Below are positions 22,353-34,915 of a stretch of DNA of 64,000 nucleotides, one piece after another. Under the pieces are notes generated by a model. It was given only the letters and a program-made list of their open reading frames with translations, did not search any database and had not been told where the DNA came from. Source of the DNA: Agapanthus africanus (taxonomy: Eukaryota > Streptophyta > Magnoliopsida > Asparagales > Amaryllidaceae); the NCBI GenBank assembly GCA_030015575.1, contig CM057349.1, positions 262,937,077-263,001,076 on the forward strand. The letters run 5' to 3'. Made by a program: the position numbers and the translations under genes. Position 1 is the first letter of the stretch. Every line of letters begins with the position of its first letter.

Positions 22353-25300
22353 ATGGCCGAAGAAAATTTGCGAGTATATGGGAGACGTGACAACAATACT
22401 GCACTACTTGGAGTTATACGTGGCATGCTGGAGAATCAACAGCAGCAGACCGAATTGCTACAAGGGGGCCTACTTGCTTCTCAGCAGACCACTACTGCGG
22501 CCCTGAACAAGGTGGCTGAGGTTCGTGAAGGTAGACGCCCGGGCAGCGTCGCCGATTTCAGGAGATTACAGCCAGCAGTTTTCACTGGCGCAGGCGGACC
22601 ACTGGATGCTGAGCAGTGGATTGTCGACATGGGGAATTTGCTGTCAGCCGCCCGGGTTCCTGAAGAGGACAGAGTGGATATAGTCAAGATTCAACTGCAG
22701 GATATTGCTAGAATTTGGTGGCTCGCAGAAGAGAGCAGGTTGAAGAAACCGATTGCATGGACTGATTTCTCTGCGGCTTTCCTTGAGAAATTCTTTCCCA
22801 AATCGGCCAGGATCGAGATGGAACAACAATTTATCAATCTTCGTCAGAGAGATCGCACAGTGGACGAGGTAGCGGCCGAGTTTATCCGACTCAGTCGTTT
22901 TGCTCCTTCAATGGTAGCCCAGGAAGAGGATAGGGCTAGAAGATTCTTACAGTGTCTCACTCTGGAAATACAGGAGAAGTTAGCTTCACATGATCTGAGA
23001 ACTTATTCAGAGGTATTAAATGCGGCCCGTAGAATTGAGACGGTTATGGATAAAAGGAAGAAACTTCAGAGTGGAAGGTTCAAACGGCCCGTGAATCAAA
23101 CTTCAGGGAGGATTCCAGTTAGACAGCATGGAGGAGTTCAGATGAAGCGTACCGCAACCCCACCACAACGGGAATCTCCGGTTTGTGGATACTGTCGGAT
23201 ACCGGGACACATCGAGAGAAATTGCCGCCGCGCTAAGGGTCTATGTCTGATTTGTGGTGCTAGTGACCATCAGATTGGGAGTTGTCCAAGGAAAGCAGAG
23301 CGCAACCAACCTCAGAAAGGACTGGTCCCTCAGGAGCAACTTTTTGATCAGAGGCGGGGAAATACAGATCGTGGACAGGGACGGGCCTTTACACTGACAG
23401 CTGAGCAGGCGGAAACATCGGAGGATGTCGTTTCAGGTACCGTTCTAATTTGTTCTGTTCCTGCTAGAGCACTTTTCGATTCCGGAGCTTCGCATTGTTT
23501 TATGTCGTTGGATTTCTCCACAACACATTCTATTGCACACAAAACACTGACTAGAGGTTGGGACATTCACACTGGAAATGGAGTAGTTACCACCAACCTA
23601 GAGTGCAAGCTTTGTCCGGTTGTGATTTGCGGCAGGGAGCTTTTCGCAGATTTCCTGTTGATTGGGACCGGTAGTTATGATGTCGTCTTAGGAATGGATT
23701 GGTTGGGCACCTTTCACGCACATATTGATTGTCGGGCCAAAACTGTAAACTTTCGCATTCCTAACCATCCAGAGTTCGTGTTCATTGGAGGGAGCAAATC
23801 TCTGGGACCCATAAAGTTTAGAGCAAAGCCGACGTGCGACATACTAGCATCAATGGAGGTTGATATGAGTTCGGCACCGGTCGTAGTTCAGGAATTTTTG
23901 GATGTCTTTCCTGAGGACTTACCCGGCTTACCCCCGCCTCGTGCTTTGGGGTTTTTGATAGAATTATTGCCAGGAACGGCACCAATTTCTAAGTCACCCT
24001 ACAGGATGGCACCAGTTGAATTAGCGGAATTGAAGAAGCAGATAGAAGACCTCTTCAGCAAAGGATTCATTCGCCCGAGTACTTCTCCGTGGGGCGCTCC
24101 AGTTTTACTAGTAAAGAAGAAGGGGCTCGTTACGCATGTGCATCGACTACCGAGAGTTAAACCGGGTTACGATTAAAAACAAGTACCCTATACCTCGGAT
24201 CGATGATTTGTTCGATCAATTATGTGGTGCTCGAGTGTTCTCTAAGTTGGACCTTCGGTCGGGGTACCATCAAGTTCGTGTTAAAGCGGAGGATGTATGC
24301 AAGACAGCCTTCAGAACTCGATACGGTCATTATGAATTCTTGGTAATGCCATTCGGTGTTACTAATGCCCCAGCCGTGTTCATGGATTTAATGAACTGAG
24401 TTTTCTCCCAGTACCTTGATCAGTTTGTCGTAGTTTTCATCGACGACATTCTTGTGTACTCTAAAAGCAAGGAGGAGCATGCCGAGCATTTGAGGATCGT
24501 GTTGCAGATACTGAGGCAAGAAAAGTTTTACGCCAAGCTTAGTAAATGTGAGTTTTGGCTTGAACAAGTTCAATTTTTGGGCCACATCGTTTCTGGAGAC
24601 GGTATATCAGTAGATCCGGCGAAGATTGAAGCAGTGAAGGATTGGCCAACACCGAAGTCAGTAGCAGAGACTAGAAGTTTCCTGGGACTCGCAGGCTACT
24701 ACCGCAGATTTGTTAAAGATTTTGCACGAGCGACTGAGCCATTGACAAGACTTACTCGAAAGGGGATACCATTCGTATGGTCAAAAGAGTGCAACCGAGC
24801 GTTCGAATTATTGAAGGAAAAACTCACAACTGCACCCATATTGACCGTACCCAGATAGGACAGGAGGACTGGTGATTCATAGCGACGCTTCCGGAAAGGG
24901 GCTAGCCTGTGTCTTGATGCAACGTGGGAGTGTTGTCGCTTATGCCTCGCGTCAACTGAGGACGCACGAGAAGAATTACTCAACTCACGATTTATAGTTG
25001 GCCGCTGTAATCTTTGCTTTGAAAATTTGGAGGCATTATCTTTTGGGAGAACGAGTGGAAATTTTTACGGACCATAAGAGCTTGAAATATGTATTCACGC
25101 AGAAGGAGCTAAATATGAGACAGCGTAGGTGGTTGGAGTTCATGGCTGATTATGATATCGATTTGAAATATCATCCCGGGAAAGTAAATGTGGTACCGGA
25201 TGCTCTCAGTCGGAGACCAACAGCGATGTGGTTGACTGGCCAGAAGGAACTCGTTGATGAATTTCGAAGGCTCAATCTAGAAGTGGTAGAGCAGGGGACG

Positions 25301-26761
25301 CCCGGACAATATTGGCAACTACAGGTGCAGTCTTCGTTAGTTGATCGTATTAAAGCTGCACAGGCTGGGGACCCGCAATTGCAGAAACTCCGCGGGTTAG
25401 TAGAGGCAGGATTGAGAACAGACCTATTGATACACAAAGATGGCTCTTTAAGATTCGGCAGTCGATTATGCGTGCCAAAGGGCGACGTTCAAGAGGAAGT
25501 GTTGAAGGAAGCACACAGTTCAGCTTATTCGGTGCACCCGGGTGGTACCAAGATGTATAGGGACGTTAAACAACACTATTGGTGGAATGGCATGAAGAGA
25601 GAGATTGCCCGCTATGTGTCGAAGTGCTTAATGTGCCAGCAGGTGAAGGCCGAACATCAGCGAGTGGCCGGCCTATTGCAACCACTTCCCATTCCCCAGT
25701 GGAAGTGGGAACACATCACTATGGACTTCGTGACGGCTTTATCACGGAGTCCTAAGGGCAATAATGCTATTTGGGTCATCATCGACCGTCTCACAAAGGC
25801 GGCCCATTTTCTACCCTTTCGAGTGGGACAATCGACGGAGATATTGGCAGAAAAGTATATGCAAGAGACCATACGGTTGCATGGGGTGCCTATCACTATA
25901 GTATCGGACCGAGACACGAGATTCCTCTCACATTTCTGGAGAAGCTTACAAGAGAGTTTAGGCACTCGTCTTCGCTACAGCACAGCTTACCATCCCCAGA
26001 CTGACGGACAGTCTGAACATACGATACAGATACTAGAAGATATGTTGAGAGCCTATATGCTAGATTTCAAGGGATCATGGGAGGATCATCTTCACTTGGT
26101 GGAATTCTCGTATAATAACAGCTATCAGGCGAGTATCCAGATGGCACCGTTCGAGGCACTTTACGGACGTAAATGTCGTTCTCCACTTTGCTGGGATGAT
26201 GTGGGTGAGCGAAGATTATTGGGACCGGAGCTCGTAACCTAAACAGTTGAGAAGGTCCAGTTGATCAGGGACTGTATCAAGACAGCACATGATCGTCAGA
26301 AGAGCTGGGCAGATACTAGTCGAAGACCTCTCGAGTTTGGAGTAGGAGAGCATGCCTTCCTTAAGATTTCGCCGACTCGAGGAGTGATTAGATTCGGTAG
26401 TCGTGGGAAACTCAGTCCCCGATTTATTGGACCATTCGAGATTGTGGAACGCGTTGGAGCAGTGGCTTACAGATTGGCCTTACCACCTTCTTTGGCTGGT
26501 GTGCACGACGTATTCCATGTATCACAGTTGCGTCGGTACGTTCGCGATGACAATCATGTTCTCGATCACTCTGAATTAACCTTGAGCACCGATCTCTCGT
26601 ATGAAGAGCAACCTACAACCATTGTCGACCGTAAGGAGAAGGTATTGAGAAACAAGATCATCCCTTTAGTTCTTGTATCTTGGGGCGGACGTTCTCGCGG
26701 GGAATCTACTTGGGAGCGCGAGGACACGATTCGTCAAAAGTACCCACACCTGTTTTCTTGA
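22353..26761 (+). pseudogene. L1 GAG-pol polyprotein gene, with stops and frameshifts
   Basis: Translation probably starts at ATG 22353 (MAEENLRVYG); an in-frame ATG at 22317 is also possible. GAG has two zinc knuckles (CGYCRIPGHIERNC at 23184, then CLICGASDHQIGSC). The protease motif LFDSGASHC is near 23472. RT has [25 protein letters not shown] and an intact FIDD active site at 24436-24447. RNase H starts with VIHSDASGK near 24872. Integrase keeps the HHCC region (cysteines at 25625 and 25634) and a D-D-35-E set at 25724, 25907 and 26015. The C-terminal segment near 26610-26757 is chromodomain-like (IIPLVLVSWGG, ESTWEREDTIRQKYPHLF). Lesions: a frameshift near 24120-24140, TGA 24397, a frameshift near 24850-24870, TAG 24995 and TAA 26240. 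Confidence 0.9.
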
Positions 26762-26779
26762 TCTTGTAGTCGTCTTTCG

Positions 26780-26797
26780 AATTTCGAGGACGAAATT
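26780..26797 (+). other. Palindromic motif before L1 polypurine tract
   Basis: AATTTCGAGGACGAAATT forms a 7-bp stem around AGGA, 20 bp before the 3' LTR. The same 18 bases occur at 38319-38336 in L3, and a variant occurs in L2. Confidence 0.85.
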
Positions 26798-26803
26798 TTC
26801 TGT

Positions 26804-26816
26804 AAGGTGGGTAGGA
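26804..26816 (+). other. L1 polypurine tract
   Basis: AAGGTGGGTAGGA lies directly before the 3' LTR. Confidence 0.75.
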
Positions 26817-28995
26817 TGTAACAGCCCTATTTGAATGCAATAATTCAAGAGTTTACCAAGATTCTTTTCCCATAATTTTTGAATTTTTAGTTGGCCGCTA
26901 AAATATTTTAATTTGGATTTTTTCTCTGTAAACAATTTTGATATGGAAAATATTCAGTTTTTATATTATATAAATAATATTTTAGCGACAGCAAAATAAT
27001 ATTTTTCGTATCTGTTTACTGTTAAAATGAGAACGAGAAAATCTGCACCGAATCTCTAAATGCAACCAATTAAAGATATCTATCTTTATTTATAAAATAA
27101 TTTATATACACACACACACAACTTAATCTCTCTCTCCCTCTCTCATACCCGCATCTCTCTCTCTTTCTTTCCCCCGCCGCTCGTCCCTCACCCATGAAAC
27201 CCTAACCCTAGCCTTCGCCGCACCTCGCTGTCGCCGCCTCCTCCCCGACCTCGATCTTCTCCTCTCATCCACCTCCTCCTTCTCTCTCTCTTCTCCACCT
27301 CGACTACAACCCCGAGCCCGGACCGCAACAACCCATCTCCCCGAACCCAACGCAAGCCCTCGTCGCTCCCTTGCTGGAAATCTCCCTCTTTCGACGACAC
27401 CATCACGCAGATCTCCATCAGCCTCATCATCACTTCCCTGCAGCAACACCGTAAGACCTCACCAGCGACGCAGCCTCGTCTTCACCTCGCAGCCGCTCCC
27501 ATCTCCAGATCTGGGTGCTCTCGACTCGACCTTGGACCATCCGAACCCTAGCAACTGCAACAATTTCCCCCTGTAAGCACTCTTGATCCCTGTTCTGTTC
27601 TGTTCTGGAAAAAAAAAGAGGAAATAAATAAATGAATGAATAAAATGGTATGAAATCAGCGAGCAATTGAATAGGGAAAATTTGTATCAAAACCCTAAAT
27701 TGAAATAATTTTGTGTGACAATTTTGTATGTAGATACTTATAATTTAAATCAATGAAATTTATCTAGGCGGATCATATAACTCAGATCCAAAGTCGCACC
27801 TTAGCTGAGATCGTGCCTGCATTTTCGTACATCGTTTTTCGTGATCGCTATCCTCAGGCAAGTACTCTTGCTCTTTTCATTTTTTTTGTCGATGCAATAT
27901 CGGCGATTATCTAAATTAGTTCTTAGCCTGTACAAGTTTGGATAATAGAGGAAAGAGGTTTCTTTCACAGTTTTATCATCTGTCCTTATCGGAACACTTG
28001 CCGATATATATTACTGACTGCTGCTTGTTTTTTTCTTATGTAATGCCATGACATGAATATTATGCACAAGAATCATTTTACATGCTTTATACACATTCGA
28101 GACTCATGTTGATTACATGTATAGAACACCTTGATTTGACATGCTTATTCATGAACCTTATTATTTATTTTTGGGTGAAATCATTAATTAGAATGCTGGA
28201 CTACATGTCATGACACAATCTATACTGTTTACAAGTTTTAATTCCATACAATTACCATACCACAAGTTCCTGTCTTTTCAGCATTCTTAATTAGTGATTT
28301 TAATCTTTACCATAGCAACTATACATACGTGGGTGTTGGGGTAGTTTGAGTGTGCGTTGTACAATAGGATCTCAGGAGTCCCATGCCGGCAGCTCGTACC
28401 GGGCTATAGCGGTCACATGATTATAGCTCGTACCGGGGTATAGCGGTCACATGATTACAGCTCGTACCGGGCTATAGCGGTCACATGATTACAGCTCGTA
28501 CCGGGCTATAGCGGTCACATGTTTACAGCTCGTACCGGGCTATAGCGGTCTCTTGTTCATTCCACAGTTGGGCCCGTGTTTCCTAGCCCCTGGGGCACCA
28601 CTCTTGGGTTAGGAATACTCCTGCAGAGGTTGACGCACACACTTAAGCTTACGATATGATAGTTTACCTTTTAGTGGCCAGTTAGGTTATGACCAGATCC
28701 CTTACATACATGTTTCATAGTATTAGTGCATATAATTAATTATATACATGTTTTCTTGCGCACAGGGCTTCACTTTTATATATTCTTGTTATTATGCTGC
28801 ACACACTTTATACGTTGAGTACTTGCTGGGATGTTCTGACATCCCTGAGATTTGCCATCTCAGGTTTAGAGACAGATCTGCAGGCTGAGCAGGAACAGAA
28901 CGGCTACCAGGACTTTGCTGAAGATCAGTAATCGTAGGTTTATTTTCCTTTACTTTTAGTTCTTAGCATGTGCGCCCTTATGGGACATTGGGACT
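26817..28995 (+). repeat. L1 3' LTR, first part
   Basis: It matches 19586-21733 of the 5' LTR almost base for base. It has five units of the 34-bp repeat (28390-28551) instead of four. L2 is inserted after GGACT (28991-28995), and the LTR resumes at 52831. Confidence 0.93.
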
Positions 28996-31900
28996 TGTCA
29001 CGACCCGAAAGTACGGAACGCGACCGGCACTTAGATTACGAAGCGTCTAGAGGCGCTACGTAACCTAAGTAAGCCGAAGCCCAGAAATCTAAACCATAGA
29101 AGAAGAAGAAAAAGAAAAAAAAAGAAACATGAAGAAAAACAAGTTTTAAAAAAATCAGCAAATTTCCCAAAATTTTCGGCAGAGTCTCCTCTGTAAAAAC
29201 TGGCCCCCAAACGGGTACAACAAGTATAATATACATAAACAATAAAAAGCATCCCCAAACGGGAGCTAGCATCAACGCCAACAGGCGGAAGCAACCACAA
29301 CAAGCACAATAATATACAATGCCAATGGGCGAGGCTCAAAACTCAAAAGAAAACAAAATCACCAGATCAGAATAATACATGCGCGACTCTAAGGTCGAAA
29401 TAAAAGACTGGTCCAATAAACTTATCAAGTAATACAAATATGGTTGATGGAGCTTACTAGATACAAATGAAAGAATAAAAGTACAATGGTGGTTCGGATA
29501 CAAGTGAACCGACCTACCGTGCAATCACCCTGAAGAAAAGATGTGCCAACAAGCTGCCACGGAAACCTGTACATCGAACCTGTAAAGAATTTGGCACAAC
29601 GGGGGTGAGTTGCCAACTCGTGAGTAGAAGACATCTACGAAAAGAAATCGAATGCACGACGCTATCCTAGGTCATAATAAGACACTACTATATCCCAAAC
29701 ATCTAGTAATAGCGGGGTAATACTACGTGTAAGTGCAGATACTCCGTGTTCGTGTCGGTGCCTCATATAATACTATGTCATATGAAATGAAATGCATGCA
29801 CCATGAACGTAAAGTAACAAATCCTGAAATCCAGATATATATGTATAAGAAATCTTTAGCTGTTATCATAGTAAAATATGTATAAGAATCTGAAATCTCA
29901 ACAATGAAATCCATGGAAATCCGTGTCAAGCGTCGACACAACACATGTAATCTCAAGTCTCAATATCTCGGGCTCCGTCAGTCCGGATCGGCCCATATCA
30001 TCAAATCTCACGACAACGGTCGGTATCCTCCGGATATCCGCCGCGCCAGACATCACCGGTAGGTAGCCTTCCCCTGCCAGGGTCATCGTCTACAACTCGA
30101 TCTTCTTGCCCCGGGGTACCATACCGGGCCCACCATGTACCCGAGACGGTTCATCCACTCCTCGAATCAGGTCTCGAAATCCATCAGAAAACATGAAATC
30201 TCATGGTGGACGACACATACATCATGAGAAAACCGCATCTTATGTTTTTAAAAAGAGAGGAGTAGGAGGAGAGAGAGAAGTTTTTACATATTCTTGCGGT
30301 TTTCCCCAAAATCCAGAAATCTCATAGAAATCCAAATCTCAAAATCATGAGTAACTATATGATAAGTGTCGGCATATGCCCATAATACTGCATGATAACA
30401 TGAAAATATGAATGCATGAATGTCTAAGCAATAAATATCATGTCTGTACTAATGTCAGAGAATAATCACAATATTATAGCGGTCTGGTGTTAACTGATTC
30501 TATCCATAAAAGACAATATGATCTAAAGTGTACGTGACATAGCAATTACCGATGATGATGTGTGTGAGCCGGCAAATAAGTGTGCGTGGAGTATGCGCAT
30601 CATCGGTAATAGTGCTGGTGTCCTAACAGGTAAAGTTTATACTGATTATAGCAACATATAAAAGAACATGCACCATGATGATTACAGTATGAATTCAAGA
30701 CAGATGTGCATTATCCACTCCTCTGCGATATACGAGTACAACTACCACTATATGAAACAAACCTAAACTAGTGTCTATATAACCTTTTAAGGAACTTAAC
30801 CTAAGAAACTAGTCAGTAAGAAACTAGGGTCTACCTAAGGTCTGAATCAATATCTCTAATAGTCGGCGATCCCGCCTCAATAGCGTCACGTACGTAGTAC
30901 GGCTTCCTCGAATCAAGAGTGCGGATCAATCATCAAATCTAAGCCTCGTACGGTAAAATCCATCGTACGGCATCCCAATATCGGGGTACGGTCAAGTATC
31001 TCCTAGGTGTCTCCTCATTCGTATAATGTCATCATCAACACATCTCATGATCAAGGTGCTAAACTGTGATCGCATACATCAATCATATATCATTGCCATC
31101 ATGATAAGCATCATTAGTTTATCCTCAGAAATATCATGTCACATGTATCATATTGTGATTAAGTCATACCGATATCTTATCGTCATCAAGTCACAAGCTA
31201 CAGCCCAGGTACTATTTTAGCGTCCCATGTACCTCAATATCACCACCACCCTTCATAATTTATATATTCATGTTAATTATCTCATTCTCTAATGATCCGC
31301 TAACACTTTAATACGACCGTATAGTCAAGAATCACGGCATCAAGCCCAGTTATACTGCTTCATCATACCTCAGATATCATGTCACATCAATGAATCCCAT
31401 ATACGTGTTGTATATATATATACACATATACCTAGTTTTATATATATACACACATATACGTATACGCCATGTCAAGTTTTAGTGTGTGCGTGTGTGTTTC
31501 TATCAGAAACCTACGAACCTCTCCCAAAGTATTCATCCTCAGGTATGGTTTTCCTAAATCAGTCTAGTCCCGCCTAGGGTCATTACTAGGGTCCTGCTCA
31601 GTAAGAATCTAGGGTCACATCGGGTTTCCTAATGTCAATAAGTACTATTCCTATTCTACGTTGCGGGGGTGCTAAACGCCATCCACCCGACTTGCCCCCG
31701 TAGATATGCATCTACTCACCTGGTCCATGTCTGCCGAAGACGGTGTCGCCATCCTCCTCTTCATTGCCCGTAGTCCACGTGAGGGGTACCTAAACGCAAA
31801 CATATAAATAGTATCGTAAACTGGATCACATACAAAAGTCAAACGATACAAGGAACAAGCATAGGTTAAAACCTATGTCCCGTCCACGCAAAAGAACCAA

Positions 31901-33516
31901 ATATCGCTCGATATCGGCGTACAAACTCCGATGGATCGAGATAAATATCAACAGATAACTCATAGTTTTAAAAAAACACATTACTTATATTGTAAAACAT
32001 GATCAAATTCATCGAAACACTAAAATCGATCAAATCGTCCGTTTTCGAAAAACCCGAAAATGCCAATTTACCGTTTTTCATCAAAACTTGACATTTAAAT
32101 GAAACCAAAGGTCATAAAACTCATTAAATAGTATAACTAGACTATACAAACTATTACTATATTTTTATTACACATATTTGTAGTAATTTGAAATTTCTAG
32201 TTTGCACCCTTTAACAATTTTCAACATTTTCCAAGCAAAATACCACAATTCCACCTCAAAATATGATTTTGCATAAATTAATGACTTAAACCACAATTTA
32301 TGATGATAATGATATAATGAAACCATAATTATATTTTTAATCTCATTTATTTAGAAATTTCCAAAATCTAGTTTACAAAATAATAGCATTTTATCACTAT
32401 TTCCCAATTATCAAAGTAATCTAGTGATCAAACTAAGTTTTTCTTTCCATTAACATGCTAATATTCTCACTAAAACTACAATCTAATGATAGTAACTTTA
32501 ATTGGAATTTTATATTACCCACAAATACATTTTTGAAAAATCTAGTTAGCTAAATGGTTTAATTAAAACAATTTCAATAAACAATTTATTATACCACAAC
32601 CATGCAAGAATTTTCCACTCTAAAAGATGTTAAACTAGCTATTATAACCCTAATTAATCAATAAAACCACCTCTTGAATTTGCAAACCCTAACTTGAATT
32701 ATAAAATTTACAACTAGAATTAATATAATAAATCTAATTATGCTTTAAAAGAACATTTAATAGAAATAATTCAAAAGAGAAAGATTTATACCTCCACAAT
32801 CTCATGTCCAAACTTGAAAATGAGCCTCAAAAATACATGCTTTCCCACTCCAAAATCCATGTAAAGAAGAGTAGAGAATAAAGGGTATGAAATAATTAGG
32901 ATTTTGTGGAATTTTAATTGGATTTTTGAAGTATTTTTGATGAATTTTGAAATAAAATGAAGTGGGAAATTGGGGGGGGGGCTGCCATGGTTGAGGCCGG
33001 CCATTGTATGAGAGAGAGGGAGCAAGAGAAAAGAGTGAAGAAAAGTGTGGAAGTTTCAAGAAAAGAATCATCACTTAAAGTCTTTTCATGGTTTATTTAT
33101 TTATTTATTTATTTCATTACTATAGCAACTCAAGAAAGGTCTAGAAAATAGGAAAAATTTGCAAATAAATTTTGCATGATACACACTAATTTCTAATATG
33201 CTATGGTTCATTTTTATAAATTAAAACAATTTAAATTTGTAATTTACACTAATTTAGTGTAAAAATAAAGCTTATGTTAATATTTAAAATAAGTAATTTA
33301 GGAAAAATATTTTATTAAACTAAAAATTTATAAGTGGCTAAATAAACACCATTTACTAGTAATTTCATAATTAAAATAGATATTTTAAAAATTATAATGA
33401 AAACAATCCCGGTTTGGTTTTGCGAAAAATACATTTTACTTTACCGAAAATCCTAAAATTCACTTAAACACTTTTATTTATTTAATTATTTATTTAATCA
33501 TTTTTAAAACGTTACA
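28996..33516 (-). repeat. L2 LTR copy 1 (4,521 bp)
   Basis: On the + strand it reads TGTCACGACCCG...AAAACGTTACA. It contains a hairpin with 13-bp arms, ATTACCGATGATG (30545-30557) and CATCATCGGTAAT (30598-30610), a TA/TG microsatellite (31409-31496), and a (TTTA)n run near 33092. Small open frames that recur in all three copies are not gene-like. Confidence 0.92.
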
Positions 33517-34915
33517 ATCTTCCCCCCTTTTATAAATTCGGTCCCCGAATTTAAATTAAAACTCCCCCTCCAAATACTAAAACATTTAGCAAAATACTCA
33601 AATCGTCGGGGCTCCGAAATCATCAATACATAACAAAAATCAACTCCGTCAAGCATTACGCAATCATCGGAGTTATGGCGAGAATAAAATATCAAAACCC
33701 AATATGAAAACCATCATAATATACATCAAAACTATAACTTAAATATAGTGCGCATCATAGTAAAATCGTCCAAATATCTGGATAAGGAAATATGCAACAC
33801 CCCTTTTTGAAAATCGCCGTGTGATGCACGTGTCACGGCATAAGTAGCGGACGTTTATTTAAAAAAAATAACTATATATATATATATATCTTTTATTTAA
33901 CATACACGTCCCGCCTGGTTACTAAATCAAATAATAGTGATTATGGAAACATACTGCTCAAACTGAAATCAATCCCAATCACATGAATAAAATATCATGT
34001 GCGTCCGGTGCGCACTGAAATCGAAACAAAATACAGATACCACGAATACACACAACAAAAAAAAACTAAGTGCAACAGGTGTGCACCAAAAACATCTGTC
34101 AAGTGCAACGGGCGTGCACGACTCAATATCAGGTGCATTTAATCTGCACAAAACCCCGATTTAGTGCATCTGGTGTGCACAAAATCGCATCAAGTGCGCC
34201 AAGTATGCGCAAGAATCCTAATCAGGTGCACATGGTGCACGAAAACATACATCGAATATCAAAATCGAAATCACAGCACAAAAATGCATGAAAACTAGGT
34301 CGAAACATATGTCAAAATCATGTAACCCCTATGCACGAAATCAAATCAAAAATCTCAAAATATATAAAACCAAATCAAGTGTACTGGGTGTGTACTAAAC
34401 AACATCAATACAACTGATATATGAACACAAATAGAATGAAATGAAGGTACACACATGAAATACCAATCGTAGAACAAAGTCCTCAAAATACCAAAATCCA
34501 ATCAACGAAAATATGAAATTCAAATCACTAAATCACAATCGTAAACACTATCGTCAATATCCGCCTCTTTCCTCTGATGTCGATTGCTTCGAACTCGTCT
34601 CTTCGTAGCTGTGCTGACTATGCTACCCACGGCAATACTCATATCTAGAGTCTCCCACGTAATCGATCCCTTCACCTGATATCCGGACTACATTAACTTT
34701 TCGATCGATCCATCAAAATCCCAAAATTCCCCGAGAGCTCAACACTCAAGTACAGCTTAAAAATATCCGGTACATACCCCAGCATCGATGATCCAGCCGT
34801 AGAAGGGCAAACCCAAGCCTCACTAATGGCATCGCGGAACTGCCGTAAACCCTAAGGTTCAAGGGCGTTCTCGAGGTCATTATGTCGAGTTAGGGTTTCA
34901 TTCTTCTAGAGGGTC
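33517..34915 (-). other. L2 internal region A, first part
   Basis: Non-coding. On the minus strand a purine tract (AAAAGGGGGGAAGAT) abuts the LTR at 33517, preceded by AAATTCGGGGACCGAATTT, a variant of the palindrome seen before the L1 and L3 polypurine tracts. A degenerate GTGCA-type tandem array lies at 34068-34258. The region is split by L3 after GGGTC (34911-34915). Confidence 0.85.
34068..34258. repeat. GTGCA/TGCAC hairpin array in L2
   Basis: About six units of some 30 bp each hold a short inverted repeat: AGTGCAACAGGTGTGCAC, AGTGCAACGGGCGTGCACG, GGTGCATTTAATCTGCAC, AGTGCATCTGGTGTGCAC, AGTGCGCCAAGTATGCGC and GGTGCACATGGTGCAC. In the AGTGCGC unit both arms have changed together. The same array is at 47047-47230. 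Confidence 0.8.

Noticed and set aside
29031..30327. Small open frames that recur near 29-30, 42-43 and 48-49.6 kb and look like a conserved gene family
   Set aside because: They are the same non-coding LTR present three times in L2. The frames lie on both strands, differ by small indels, and resemble no protein family.
34070..34291. 73-codon frame MQQVCTKNICQVQ..., present again at 47048
   Set aside because: It is only the translation of the GTGCA tandem array, and runs against the orientation of the L2 element.
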